A stretch of DNA of 64,000 nt, taken from Nitrospinae bacterium bin107. Lineage in GTDB: Bacteria; UBA8248. Positions 25,043-33,401 of this stretch are shown one piece after another. Position numbers and translations under genes: made by a program. Location: positions 186,001 to 250,000 of the forward strand of contig MPNJ01000003.1 of assembly GCA_002238965.1 (NCBI GenBank). Reading direction: 5' to 3'. The notes below the pieces were generated by a model. That model saw only the letters and a program-made list of their open reading frames with translations. It did no database searches and was not told the DNA's origin. Numbering within the stretch: position 1 is the stretch's first letter; the number at the start of each line of letters is the position of its first letter.

Positions 25043-26140
25043 GTGTCATTCGTCGAAATCACGAAACTGGTTAAATCATTCGGGCCCGAAGTGGCCGTGG
25101 CGGGCATTGATTTGTCCGTCGAGCAAGGGGAGTTCGTCACCCTGCTGGGGCCATCGGGCTGCGGAAAAACCACGACGCTGAGGTGCATCGCCGGCCTCGA
25201 GCATCCCGACAGCGGGGATATTCAAATCGAGGGAGACTACGTCACCTCTGCTACAAACGACGTTTTCCTGACGCCCGAAGAAAGAAACCTGGGCATGGTG
25301 TTTCAGAGCTACGCCGTCTGGCCGCACATGACGGTCTTCGACAACGTGGCATACGGCCTGAGGATACGGCGCGAAACCAGGGCCGCCATCAAGGAGAAAA
25401 CGACGAAGGCGCTCAACCTTGTGGGCCTGGGCCATCTGGCCGAACGCTACGCCACCAAGCTCTCCGGTGGGCAGCGCCAGCGCGTCGCCCTCGCCCGCGC
25501 CATCGTCTACAACCCAAAAGTCGTGCTTTTCGATGAACCCCTGAGCAACCTCGACGCCAAACTGCGCGAGCAGATGCGCATCGAACTCACGCGCTTGCAG
25601 CACGACGTGGGCATCACCTCGATTTACGTCACGCACGACCAGACCGAGGCGCTCGTCATGAGCGACAGGGTCGTCGTGATGGACAAGGGCGTGATCCAGC
25701 AAATCGGCGACCCGGAAACCATCTATGCAGAGCCCACGAACGCGTTCGTGGCGAATTTCATCGGCGTGGCCAACTTGATGGAGGGCAAGCTGCTCGGCCA
25801 CGACGGAGAGCTGACGGAAATAGAAATTCCCCTTGGTGACGGAAGCGCCCCCATCCGCCTCAGGGCCACCGGCGCGGAAGGCGCGCCCGTAGACGCAAAG
25901 ATCATCCTGAGCATCCGTCCCGAGGACATCCTGCTGCACCTGGAAAAACCGGCCGACGCATCGAACCTCATCGAAGGCGAGGTGATCGACACCGTATACC
26001 TGGGCAACTTCCTCGACTGCCAGGTCCAGGTCGGCCCGCATGAGGTCGGCGTGCAAATCGACCACTTCGAGGAACTCGACCTCGGCCAGAAAGTGTATCT
26101 CTCTTTCACACCCGACCACGGCCTGTGTCTCACTGAATAA
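25043..26140 (+). CDS. ABC importer ATPase 2 (paralogue of the preceding gene)
   Basis: The 365 residues have the same length and order as ATPase 1: Walker A GPSGCGKTT, VFQSYAVWPHMTVFDN, LSGGQRQRVALARAI, VVLFDEPLSNLDAKL, VTHDQTEALVMSD and a C-terminal TOBE region (ILSIRPEDILL, YLGNFLDCQVQ). It starts with GTG after AGGATAAAGAGA, 12 bp behind ATPase 1. It arose by tandem duplication followed by divergence, since the two differ throughout the regulatory part. Both keep all catalytic motifs. Confidence 0.93.
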   Translation: MSFVEITKLVKSFGPEVAVAGIDLSVEQGEFVTLLGPSGCGKTTTLRCIAGLEHPDSGDIQIEGDYVTSATNDVFLTPEERNLGMVFQSYAVWPHMTVFDNVAYGLRIRRETRAAIKEKTTKALNLVGLGHLAERYATKLSGGQRQRVALARAIVYNPKVVLFDEPLSNLDAKLREQMRIELTRLQHDVGITSIYVTHDQTEALVMSDRVVVMDKGVIQQIGDPETIYAEPTNAFVANFIGVANLMEGKLLGHDGELTEIEIPLGDGSAPIRLRATGAEGAPVDAKIILSIRPEDILLHLEKPADASNLIEGEVIDTVYLGNFLDCQVQVGPHEVGVQIDHFEELDLGQKVYLSFTPDHGLCLTE

Positions 26141-26144
26141 TCCC

Positions 26145-27191
26145 ATGCCCCCACGCACGAAGGATGGCCCCAAACTTCTGGCGGGAGGGGACATCGCCAT
26201 CAACCGCTCGGAGGCGAAAGGCGCTTTCGGCAAGCTGATTCCCCTCCTCCGGGAAGCGGACGTCTCTTTCGCCAACCTGGAACTCCCCCTCTCCCACGGC
26301 GGAAAACCCGCGCCCGAGAAAATCCTGCTGCGCGGCGCGCCGGATATGGCCCACGCCCTCACCGAAGCGGGCTTCGACGTCATGGCCTTTGCGAATAACC
26401 ATGTGCTCGACTATGGGGAGGACGCCTTTGCGGAAACCATGTCGCTCATGGACTCTCTGGGCGTTGCGCTCGTGGGAGGCGGCATGAACCTCGCGCAAGC
26501 GAGGAAACCCGTCCTCATCGAGCGCGGGAACCTGACGATAGGCTTTCTGGCGTATTGCTCCGTCATTCCGAGAGGGTTCGAGGCGACTGTATCTGATCCG
26601 GGCGTGAACCCCATACGCGCCCACACGGCCTACCGCCCCTGGCGCGACCTCTCCGAATACCCCGGGACCCCGCCGCGAATCGACACTTGGGCGGAACCCG
26701 CCCATCTCGCGCGCATGAAGCGCGATATCAGAAATTTTAAGAAAAAAGCAGATTTGGTCGTAGTGAACCACCACTGGGGCACGAGCATGACGCACGAGGT
26801 GATGGATTTTGAGCGGGAAATCGCGCACGCCAGTATCGACGCGGGCGCGGACCTGATTTTAGGCGGGCATCCGCACGTTCTCCAGGCGATTGAATTCCAC
26901 AAGGGCGCACCCATCGTCTACAGCATGGGGAACCTGATCTTCGATTTTGAAATTCCATTCTTCACAGACGAAACGCACGACACCTTCCTGTTCGGCTGCA
27001 CCCTGACCAAACAGGGAGTGAGAGAACTCTATCTGATGCCCGTGACGGCCGGGGTATTTTCCAAACCCAGGCTCCATTCTCCCAGCCGGGGTGATGGCCG
27101 CCGAATCGTCGACGTGATGAACGCGCTGAACGAGCCATTCGGGACCAGGCTGGAAGTTCAGGATGATCGTGTATCGATATCCGCCCCCTGA
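26145..27191 (+). CDS. CapA-like metallophosphatase-fold protein
   Basis: The 348 residues match the poly-gamma-glutamate synthesis CapA (PGA_cap) family. Metal-site pieces are LLAGGDIAINRS, DVSFANLELPLS, AFANNHVLDYGEDA, VVNHHWGTSMTH and LILGGHPHVLQ, in this order. The fold is a calcineurin-like phosphoesterase. No capB/capC partners exist here and there is no signal peptide or membrane helix, so it is probably a cytosolic phosphatase or phosphoesterase linked to the importer. The ATG lies 4 bp after ATPase 2, so it is the last gene of the importer operon. Confidence 0.88.
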   Translation: MPPRTKDGPKLLAGGDIAINRSEAKGAFGKLIPLLREADVSFANLELPLSHGGKPAPEKILLRGAPDMAHALTEAGFDVMAFANNHVLDYGEDAFAETMSLMDSLGVALVGGGMNLAQARKPVLIERGNLTIGFLAYCSVIPRGFEATVSDPGVNPIRAHTAYRPWRDLSEYPGTPPRIDTWAEPAHLARMKRDIRNFKKKADLVVVNHHWGTSMTHEVMDFEREIAHASIDAGADLILGGHPHVLQAIEFHKGAPIVYSMGNLIFDFEIPFFTDETHDTFLFGCTLTKQGVRELYLMPVTAGVFSKPRLHSPSRGDGRRIVDVMNALNEPFGTRLEVQDDRVSISAP

Positions 27192-27254
27192 AAACTCACA
27201 CCCGCGTAGGCTTCAATTACCCTCACCCGACGTATTTTCCCTTTCTGGAATCCT

Positions 27255-27620
27255 CTAACTCAGCACCCCTTCGGCGTCGCGGACCGGCCCTTTGATGATG
27301 ATGGCCTGCATCTTCTCGCCCACAGCCGCCGTCTTGTGCTCCATGCCTGCCGGAATGAAGGCCACAGCCCCCGGGTAGAGGTCGATTTTCTCGCCGTGCG
27401 TTTCCGTATAGCCCCGCCCGCTCAGCACCCAGATGACTTCTTCCTGTCCGGGATGCGCGTGTGGCTCATGCGGGGTCGCAGGGTCGTACTCGGTGAGTCC
27501 CACGCGCACGTGCTCGGAGCCGTTCGCTGTCGGACTCACCAGGATTTTCGTCTGCCCCCACTCCACGGGCTTGAAAGCAGCTTTTGCAACGTCCACCACT
27601 GATTTTTCCGGCATTTTCAT
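27255..27620 (-). CDS. Single-domain cupin protein
   Basis: The 121 residues form one cupin barrel. Motif 1 is PHEPHAHPGQEEVIWVLSG (about 48-66, with two His and a Glu for metal) and motif 2 is LYPGAVAFIPAGMEHKTA (about 80-97, with His). It could bind metal and act as an isomerase, dioxygenase or regulator; the sequence does not decide this. It is convergent with the CapA gene and has the isopropylmalate-dehydrogenase-like gene 38 bp downstream on the same strand. Confidence 0.87.
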   Translation of the reverse strand: MKMPEKSVVDVAKAAFKPVEWGQTKILVSPTANGSEHVRVGLTEYDPATPHEPHAHPGQEEVIWVLSGRGYTETHGEKIDLYPGAVAFIPAGMEHKTAAVGEKMQAIIIKGPVRDAEGVLS

Positions 27621-27658
27621 CTCCTCTATATTACTTTAATAACTCCCTGTAACTTGTA

Positions 27659-28714
27659 CTATTTCAATCGGTTTCTTACGGCATCTCCGCATTCTTTCGT
27701 AGTCAACTTCCCCCCGAGATCCGCCGTGCGTTCCCCGTGCGCGATGGCCTCTTCCACGGCTCGCCGTATAGCGGCTCCGCCCTCCCCGCAGCCGAGATGA
27801 TCCAGTAGCAGAGCGCCCGTCAAAATGGCCGCCATCGGGTTGGCGATACCGCGCCCGTAGATGTCGGGCGCCGTGCCGTGCACCGGTTCGAACATCGAAA
27901 CCCCCTCGAGATTCACGTTCGCAGAAGGCGCAAGACCCAGCCCGCCCACGAGGCCCGAAGTGACGTCGCTCAGGATGTCGCCAAACATGTTGTTCGTAAC
28001 GATGACGTCGAATTCTCCGGGATGCTGAATCACTTCCATCGCCACCGCGTCGATGTGCTTGGCTTCGGACTCGATATCTTCAAAATCCGCCCTCACCTCA
28101 TCGAACACGCGCCGCCAGATCCCGCCTGCGTAGCGAAGCCCGCTCGCCTTGTCCGCCATGGTGACTTTTTGGCGCTTATGACGCCTCGCGAAATCGAACG
28201 ACGCCCTGATGACGCGCTCCACCCCCTTGTATGTGTGCACTTCTTCCTGCAGGGCGACCTCGTCTTTCGTGCCCTGCTTGAAAAATCCGCCCACGTTTAC
28301 GAACAGGCCCTCGGTGTTCTCACGCACGACGACGTGGTCGACCTCCCCTGCCCCTTTATTCTTGAGCGGCGTCAAATCCTCGTGATAAAGCCTGCAGGGA
28401 CGGATGTTGGCGTATAAGTCCAGCCCGAAGCGGACCCCCAGAATCACCTCTTCCTGCACGATCGAGCCGGGAACCCGCGGATCGCCGATGGCGCCTTGGA
28501 ATACGGCTTCGAAGCCCGCCCGAAGGGTATCGCACCCGTCTTCGGGCATCCCCCTGCCCTGCTCCAGATACCGATCGCTTCCCCAGTCGAAGTATTCGAA
28601 ATCTACCGGAAACGAGGCCGCCTCCGCCGCCGCCTTGAGCGTCTCCTCCGCTTCGGGCATCACTTCGTTCGCAATACCGTCTCCACGCACCACCGCAATG
28701 CGAGCCACTTTCAT
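27659..28714 (-). CDS. Isocitrate/isopropylmalate dehydrogenase-family enzyme (tartrate or 3-IPM dehydrogenase like)
   Basis: The 351 residues start VARIAVVRGDGIANEVMPEA. They contain the family substrate-loop Args (FGLDLYANIRPCRLY), VVRENTEGLFVNVGG, and the metal/NAD region DVIVTNNMFGDILSDVTSGLVGG followed by FEPVHGTAPDIYGR. It decarboxylates a 2-hydroxy acid with NAD(P). No leuA, leuC or leuD is near, so the substrate may be tartrate, malate or homoisocitrate rather than isopropylmalate. The start at 28714 has GGGGAGAG just upstream; the frame continues 14 codons further without support. Confidence 0.87.
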   Translation of the reverse strand: MKVARIAVVRGDGIANEVMPEAEETLKAAAEAASFPVDFEYFDWGSDRYLEQGRGMPEDGCDTLRAGFEAVFQGAIGDPRVPGSIVQEEVILGVRFGLDLYANIRPCRLYHEDLTPLKNKGAGEVDHVVVRENTEGLFVNVGGFFKQGTKDEVALQEEVHTYKGVERVIRASFDFARRHKRQKVTMADKASGLRYAGGIWRRVFDEVRADFEDIESEAKHIDAVAMEVIQHPGEFDVIVTNNMFGDILSDVTSGLVGGLGLAPSANVNLEGVSMFEPVHGTAPDIYGRGIANPMAAILTGALLLDHLGCGEGGAAIRRAVEEAIAHGERTADLGGKLTTKECGDAVRNRLK

Positions 28715-28889
28715 CTCTCCCCTGTTCCAAAGCGTAAATCCCGGAAAGAAGCGCATTCTGACAAAAGGCGAGCGCCACCCGCAAGGTGTTGCGCACTCCT
28801 GTGAGACTTCCCGAAAAACGCAAAGAAAGGCTAAGATGGCACGGCATTCACAGCATCAACAATAGTCAACATTTTTCGAGGAGGTTTTC

Positions 28890-29987
28890 ATGGTCGAGTC
28901 CGGTCCCCTGCCCGAAGGCACGGTAAGGTTTCCCCCCGAAGTCGTCGAAGAGTTCGTCTACACCATATTCCGCAGCAAGGACGTGCCCGAAGATGACGCC
29001 CGCCTGGTGGCGAAAGTATTGGTCAGCGCCGATTTGAGAGGCATACGCAGCCACGGGGCGGCGCGGCTGACGTTCTTCATGGTTCGCCTCGAAAACGGCG
29101 TACTCAACAGCAGACCCGACATGAAGTTCTTCAAGGGAAGCGACACCACCGGCCTTCTCGACGCGGACGACGCCATCGGCATCGTCGCCTCGAACCGTGC
29201 GATGGACGAAGCCCTCGCCATGGCGGAAAAGCATGGTTCCGGCTTCGTTACAGTCCGCAACAGCAGCCACTTCGGCTATGCAGGCTATTGGGCCAAGAAG
29301 GCGATGGAAGCGGGTTACATCGGCATCAGCATGACGAACGGCGGACGCCGCACCGCCCCCACTTTTGGGGGGGAAGCGCTCTTCGGCACCAACCCGATGA
29401 GCGTGGCGATACCCGGCGGACCGGGAGGAACCGATTTTCACCTCGACATGGCCACCGCCGTGACGGCCGTCGGCAAAATCGAGACGGCCCTGCGCGAAGG
29501 CCGGGAAATTCCCAAAGGCTGGGTTCTCTCTTCGATGGGAACGCCTACCTTGAACGAGAAGAGCATCCTGAACTACGAGGTGCCGCTTGCGCCCCTGGGC
29601 GGCGAAGGAGACGAGAACGGGGGCCACAAGGGCTATGGCCTGCAGCTCATGATCGAACTTCTGTGCGGCGTGCTCTCGGGCGCTGGTCTGGAAAGCCGTA
29701 TGGCGGGCGCATCGGGTACGGCGAAATCCGCCACGGGTCATTTCATGGGCGCAATCAAGATGTCGGGCTTCAGGGACTTATCCGCCATGTTCGGGGACAT
29801 GGGAAAACTCTTCGACGTTATCCGGGGCGCAAAGAAGGCGCCGGGCCACGACCGTATCTACATCCACGGTGAGCCCGAGGCGATCGCCGAGGAGGAGAAC
29901 AGGCGCATCGGCGTACCCATCACACCTGCCGTTTTGGAGCAGATACAAAGGCTGAACGAAGAGCTGGAGCTCGGTTTCGAGCTTTGA
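28890..29987 (+). CDS. Ldh2/malate-L-lactate dehydrogenase family oxidoreductase (copy 1)
   Basis: The 365 residues carry the family His motif LRGIRSHGAARL (about 51-62), FVTVRNSSHFGYAGYWAKKA, a TFGGEALFGTNPMSVAIPG loop and DMATAVTAVGKIE. These enzymes reduce or oxidise 2-oxo/2-hydroxy acids, ureidoglycolate or sulfolactate with NAD(P) and are unrelated to classical LDH. It diverges from the isopropylmalate-dehydrogenase-like gene. Two further copies occur at 52470 and 55906. GAGGAGG sits 6-7 bases before the ATG. Substrate unknown. Confidence 0.9.
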   Translation: MVESGPLPEGTVRFPPEVVEEFVYTIFRSKDVPEDDARLVAKVLVSADLRGIRSHGAARLTFFMVRLENGVLNSRPDMKFFKGSDTTGLLDADDAIGIVASNRAMDEALAMAEKHGSGFVTVRNSSHFGYAGYWAKKAMEAGYIGISMTNGGRRTAPTFGGEALFGTNPMSVAIPGGPGGTDFHLDMATAVTAVGKIETALREGREIPKGWVLSSMGTPTLNEKSILNYEVPLAPLGGEGDENGGHKGYGLQLMIELLCGVLSGAGLESRMAGASGTAKSATGHFMGAIKMSGFRDLSAMFGDMGKLFDVIRGAKKAPGHDRIYIHGEPEAIAEEENRRIGVPITPAVLEQIQRLNEELELGFEL

Positions 29988-30013
29988 AGTTTCAGGTGCT
30001 TCAGAGGTGGTTT

Positions 30014-30619
30014 TCAGGAACGAACCGCTTGTCTTAGATATTCGACAATCGCGGGAGCGTCCCATTTGCGGGAGCCGATAACTTTCTGCAAGAGACGGCC
30101 CTGGCGGTCCACGATGAACGTCTCCGGCACGCCTGTCGTGCGGTAGAGTTTCTTGATGCTCCCGCGCGGGTCGAGCAGAATCGGGAACGTGAGGCCGAAG
30201 CGATCGACGAATTTCCGGACAGCGTCCGCTCCCAGGGCGTCGATGCTTACCGCCAGGATCTCGAACGGCGCGCCGTCTTTTTTCATCCGGGCGTAGAGGC
30301 GCTGCAAATCCGGCATCTCATCCAGACACGGAACGCACCACGTTGCCCACACGTTGATGAGCACCACCTTGTTCTTCAGACTCGCCAGGGAGGAACTCCC
30401 CCCGCCCAGAAGCGGATATTCGAAAAGCGGAACCTGGCCGCCGGTTTCGAGTTTGGGGGCGGGCGCCTCTTCGACTCGTTCCGTCGTCAGACGCTCACCG
30501 ACCGCCCAGAGCAGCGTCAGCAGAAGTGGAGCCAGGATGAACGCCAGGGCCAGCCGTTTCGCTTTTCGCTGGTCAGGTCTCGAGCTTTTAGACGCTTCCA
30601 TGCCTTCAGCTTTTCTCAT
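30014..30619 (-). CDS. TlpA/ResA-type thiol:disulfide oxidoreductase (membrane-anchored)
   Basis: The 201 residues have a membrane anchor (ALAFILAPLLLTLLWAVG, about 26-43) and a periplasmic thioredoxin domain with the active site WATWCVPCLDEMP (about 91-103) and a later GVPETFIVDRQG with the cis-Pro region. It should keep apocytochrome cysteines reduced for haem attachment (CcmG/ResA role). It is the last gene of the ccm operon and overlaps the end of a second TlpA-like gene by 14 bases. The ATG at 30619 has AGGA 10 bases upstream. Confidence 0.9.
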   Translation of the reverse strand: MRKAEGMEASKSSRPDQRKAKRLALAFILAPLLLTLLWAVGERLTTERVEEAPAPKLETGGQVPLFEYPLLGGGSSSLASLKNKVVLINVWATWCVPCLDEMPDLQRLYARMKKDGAPFEILAVSIDALGADAVRKFVDRFGLTFPILLDPRGSIKKLYRTTGVPETFIVDRQGRLLQKVIGSRKWDAPAIVEYLRQAVRS

Positions 30620-31289
30620 CGAGCAGATGTCCTACAAGAGCAAAAGCAGCCTCACTGTCCCATTCGCGGGGGCCTACGCCATAGCCCACAACTTGGCCTT
30701 TTCTGTCCAGGAGATACGATGTCGGCAGTCCCCGCACCTTGTAAAGCGCCTTCGCCCTGTGCTCGGGGTCGAGGACGATGGGAAAAGTCAGTTTCAACTT
30801 CGCTACGAAATCACGCACTTCCTGCTCATTGCCCTGGTCCAGCGATATCGCAACTATCTCGAGGCCTTGCGGCTTAAACTTCGCATATAGCCGCTCCATT
30901 GAGGGCATTTCACGGATGCACGGCTGACACCAAGTCGCCCAGAAATTCACCAGTACGAGTTTACCCGCGTGCTGTGTGAGGGAATGATTCTGCCCATCCA
31001 GAGCTTTGAGCAACACATCCGGGGCATCGGCTCGCTTAGCCTGCTTCAGAAAAATCATGTCGCGGTACAGGGCGGCGTCATCCCCCGCGGACACCTTGCC
31101 CTCTGGCTGCGCTTGCTTTACCTCAATCTCCCGGGTCGGCGTCGAATCTCGATTCCCGAAATACACCATCATCCAGACCACCAGGACGAGGCTGATAACC
31201 ATCCCAATCAGCCGCCACTTGATGCTCCTGCGTTTTGGAGAAATCCCATCGAGGTTTCTGGCAAGTTCGGACTTCGGATTGTAGTTCAT
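30606..31289 (-). CDS. Second TlpA/CcmG-like thioredoxin-domain protein
   Basis: The 227 residues contain a cytosolic start, a membrane helix (WRLIGMVISLVLVVWMMVYF, about 25-44), a linker and a thioredoxin domain with LVNFWATWCQPCIREMPSM (about 116-134). GLPTSYLLDRKG provides the cis-Pro loop. The start at 31289 is chosen for GGGAG 6-7 bases upstream; the open frame runs further back. It lies between ccmH and the other TlpA gene. One of the two is presumably the CcmG of this system; the other may serve a different disulfide step or replace a missing CcmH thiol function. Confidence 0.9.
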   Translation of the reverse strand: MNYNPKSELARNLDGISPKRRSIKWRLIGMVISLVLVVWMMVYFGNRDSTPTREIEVKQAQPEGKVSAGDDAALYRDMIFLKQAKRADAPDVLLKALDGQNHSLTQHAGKLVLVNFWATWCQPCIREMPSMERLYAKFKPQGLEIVAISLDQGNEQEVRDFVAKLKLTFPIVLDPEHRAKALYKVRGLPTSYLLDRKGQVVGYGVGPREWDSEAAFALVGHLLDEKS

Positions 31290-31320
31290 CAAAAACTCCC
31301 GGCTTGCGGAGTATGGCGGC

Positions 31321-31809
31321 TCAACCCTCGAAATCACCAAGCTCGCGCTGCAGACGATTTTCAAGAGAGTCATCCGAGGTGGCGACACGCGGGACTTCTC
31401 TGCTGGCTTGGTTTTGCTCTGCCTCTTCCGGGCGCCTTACCCAAGACCTCACCAGGACGAAGACAACGCCGAAGCCCGCCAGCAACCCTCCGAATGGAAG
31501 AAGCCAGGCGGTGAGATAAAAACCCTCCGCCGGCGGTTTGGGCAAAACGTCTCTACCGTATACTTCAACGAAATACCGGACGATCTGCTCTTTCGACTCT
31601 CCGGCGAATATCTTGCGGCGCACGAGTTCACGGAGTTGGGCGCCCTCACTGCTTGGGCAGTCATGCAACAGTTTTCCGGGGCAGACCGGACTCATGAGGG
31701 CGCCTGCCACCTCGGAGAATGTGGTCTTGGCTCCCGGCGAAGCGGCCTGCACCGCCTGATGCGGATAAATGACGATTACAAGACACAAAGCGAGCAAAAA
31801 ACGTATCAT
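31321..31809 (-). CDS. ccmH: CcmH-like cytochrome c maturation protein, atypical cysteines
   Basis: The 162 residues have a signal peptide (LLALCLVIVIYPHQAVQA), a CcmH helical domain (AQLRELVRRKIFAGESKEQI, FVEVYGRDVLPKPP) and one C-terminal membrane helix (LLPFGGLLAGFGVVFVLVRS). Classical CcmH has LRCxxC. Here the corresponding place reads SPVC43PGKLLHDC51PSS, with two Cys eight apart and no CxxC. Topology and position (after ccmD, ATGA overlap) leave little doubt about family membership. The altered spacing parallels the altered CcmE in the same operon. It probably presents apocytochrome to the haem lyase CcmF. Confidence 0.85.
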   Translation of the reverse strand: MIRFLLALCLVIVIYPHQAVQAASPGAKTTFSEVAGALMSPVCPGKLLHDCPSSEGAQLRELVRRKIFAGESKEQIVRYFVEVYGRDVLPKPPAEGFYLTAWLLPFGGLLAGFGVVFVLVRSWVRRPEEAEQNQASREVPRVATSDDSLENRLQRELGDFEG

Positions 31810-31940
31810 GGGGAATCTTCCCTGGGGTTAAGTTTTTTCTCCTCCTCCACCAAAATATCCATCCGCGCCCTAAGAGTCCACCAATAAAGCGCGAACCCGC
31901 CCAAAACGACGATGTACGCCGCCGCCACGTAGCCCATCAT
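31806..31940 (-). CDS. ccmD: CcmD, small haem-exporter membrane protein
   Basis: The 44 residues consist of one membrane helix (YVAAAYIVVLGGFALYWWTL, about 4-23) followed by a basic/acidic tail (RARMDILVEEEKKL). This is the size and layout of CcmD, which stabilises CcmABC-CcmE interaction. It was identified by position: the ATG overlaps the TGA of ccmC (ATGA), GGGAGGGAGC precedes it, and its TGA overlaps the ATG of ccmH. Confidence 0.85.
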   Translation of the reverse strand: MMGYVAAAYIVVLGGFALYWWTLRARMDILVEEEKKLNPREDSP

Positions 31941-32635
31941 GCTCCCTCCCGCGCGGCGCGGGCTTCTTCCACCCGCGCGTTCAGACGCTCGATCTGCGCG
32001 CGCTTTCGGACAAAACAGACGAACAGGAGCATAAAGGCCAGCAAGGTGCTCCACAAGGCGACGTGCATGGAATCGGGCAAGTCCCTTAGTCCGCCAGAGC
32101 GCATTACCACGGGCTTGGGATGCAGCGTACGCCACCATTCCACCGACATGTGCACGATGGGCACGTTCAGGAAACCGACAATCCCCATCACGGCGGCGAA
32201 ACGCGCCCTTTGTTCGGGTTCCGTCATATAGGCGCGCAGCATCAGATATCCCACGTATATCATCCACAGGATGAGCGTGGTGGTGAGTCTAGCGTCCCAC
32301 GTCCACCACACGCCCCATACCGGCCGCGCCCAGATTGGGCCGGTGATGAGCACCAGCGTGCAGAAGACGACCCCCGACTCCGCGCAGGCGTGCGCGCGGA
32401 TGTCGTCGTCCGGATTCCTTCTCGCCAGATATTTAATTGAAAAAATGAAGACCAGGAAAAAAGCGAAATATGCCACCCAGGCCGATGGGACGTGAATGTA
32501 GAAAATCCGTTGTGGCGCTCCCTGGAGCCTGTCGGTTCCGGCAATGTAAAAATCCGCGAAAATAGCGAAAGAAAGAATGACCAGTGTGAGAACCGGCAAC
32601 CACTGAAAGACGCCCCGCTCGTCTCGATACATCAT
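31937..32635 (-). CDS. ccmC: CcmC, haem-handling membrane protein
   Basis: The 232 residues form six membrane helices and contain the tryptophan-rich WWD signature WGVWWTWDARLTT (about 109-121) that binds haem on the periplasmic face. Periplasmic His residues near HVPSAWVAY and IVHMSVEWWRTLHP (about 166-175) fit the axial ligands. CcmC loads haem on CcmE with help from CcmABD. It follows ccmB by 76 bp, which contains no gene, and overlaps ccmD. Confidence 0.94.
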   Translation of the reverse strand: MMYRDERGVFQWLPVLTLVILSFAIFADFYIAGTDRLQGAPQRIFYIHVPSAWVAYFAFFLVFIFSIKYLARRNPDDDIRAHACAESGVVFCTLVLITGPIWARPVWGVWWTWDARLTTTLILWMIYVGYLMLRAYMTEPEQRARFAAVMGIVGFLNVPIVHMSVEWWRTLHPKPVVMRSGGLRDLPDSMHVALWSTLLAFMLLFVCFVRKRAQIERLNARVEEARAAREGA

Positions 32636-32711
32636 GCGCTCCTCCCTGAGGTGCAGAGCGGCGGCAGGGAATAAAGTAACATAATAAATACAGAGGCATA
32701 ACTCATTGATA

Positions 32712-33401
32712 TTATTCTTCTAGAATATATTCGAAAACCAAAGAGGCGGCCACCAGGAATACAACATCATACACCAACATCAAGCGAATCCAATCCCTTG
32801 AATCCGCCCAACCGCCACCGCCGAGATGGGCTTCGCTCGCCTTGACTGCGGCGATCAGAACAGGCACGAGAACGGGAAACATCAAGACGGGCAGCAAGAC
32901 CTCGCGCGTTCTCGTGCGCGCGCTCATTGCTGAGAACAAGGTGCCCGCAGCCGCGATTCCAACTGTGGCGGATATGGCGACGATCGCAAGTGCACCGGCC
33001 GATTTCCACACGTTCGCTTGATAGAGAACGGCCAGAACGGCGAAGCCCACCACTTCCATAATCCCCATCAAAACGGCCACGGACACCACTTTGCCCAAGT
33101 ACAGCGCGGAGGGGTCGGAAGGACTCAGGTACATGGCCGAAAACCCCGCACTCTCGCGCTCCACACTCATGGTCCGAGAAAGCCCGATGACGCAGGCGAA
33201 CAAGAAGGATATCCACAGAATACCCGCCTGCACGGCGCGGGCGTTCTCTCCGCTGCCGCCCCCCGGGCCAAAGGCGAAGCTGAACAACGTGAGCACCAGC
33301 AGCGCGAAAACCACCATGACGAGTAGGCTTTCCTTCGTCCGCCATTCTAGGCGCAAATCCTTTTCCACGACCGCGAAGAGGACGTAGAAAAAACGCCTCA
33401 T
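32712..33401 (-). CDS. ccmB: CcmB, permease of the haem-related ABC complex
   Basis: The 229 residues form about six membrane helices with the family opening KDLRLEWRTKESLLVMVVFALLV (split here: KDLRLEWRTKES then LLVMVVFALLVLTLFSFAFG) and a central SVERESAGFSAMYLSPSDPS loop. Together with CcmA it forms the ATP-driven part that releases holo-CcmE. The ATG overlaps the TGA of ccmA (4 bases). Confidence 0.93.
   Translation of the reverse strand: MRRFFYVLFAVVEKDLRLEWRTKESLLVMVVFALLVLTLFSFAFGPGGGSGENARAVQAGILWISFLFACVIGLSRTMSVERESAGFSAMYLSPSDPSALYLGKVVSVAVLMGIMEVVGFAVLAVLYQANVWKSAGALAIVAISATVGIAAAGTLFSAMSARTRTREVLLPVLMFPVLVPVLIAAVKASEAHLGGGGWADSRDWIRLMLVYDVVFLVAASLVFEYILEE

Noticed and set aside
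25076-26383. Long open frame on the minus strand opposite ABC ATPase 2
   Set aside because: It is a shadow of the ATPase gene, with no recognisable protein features.
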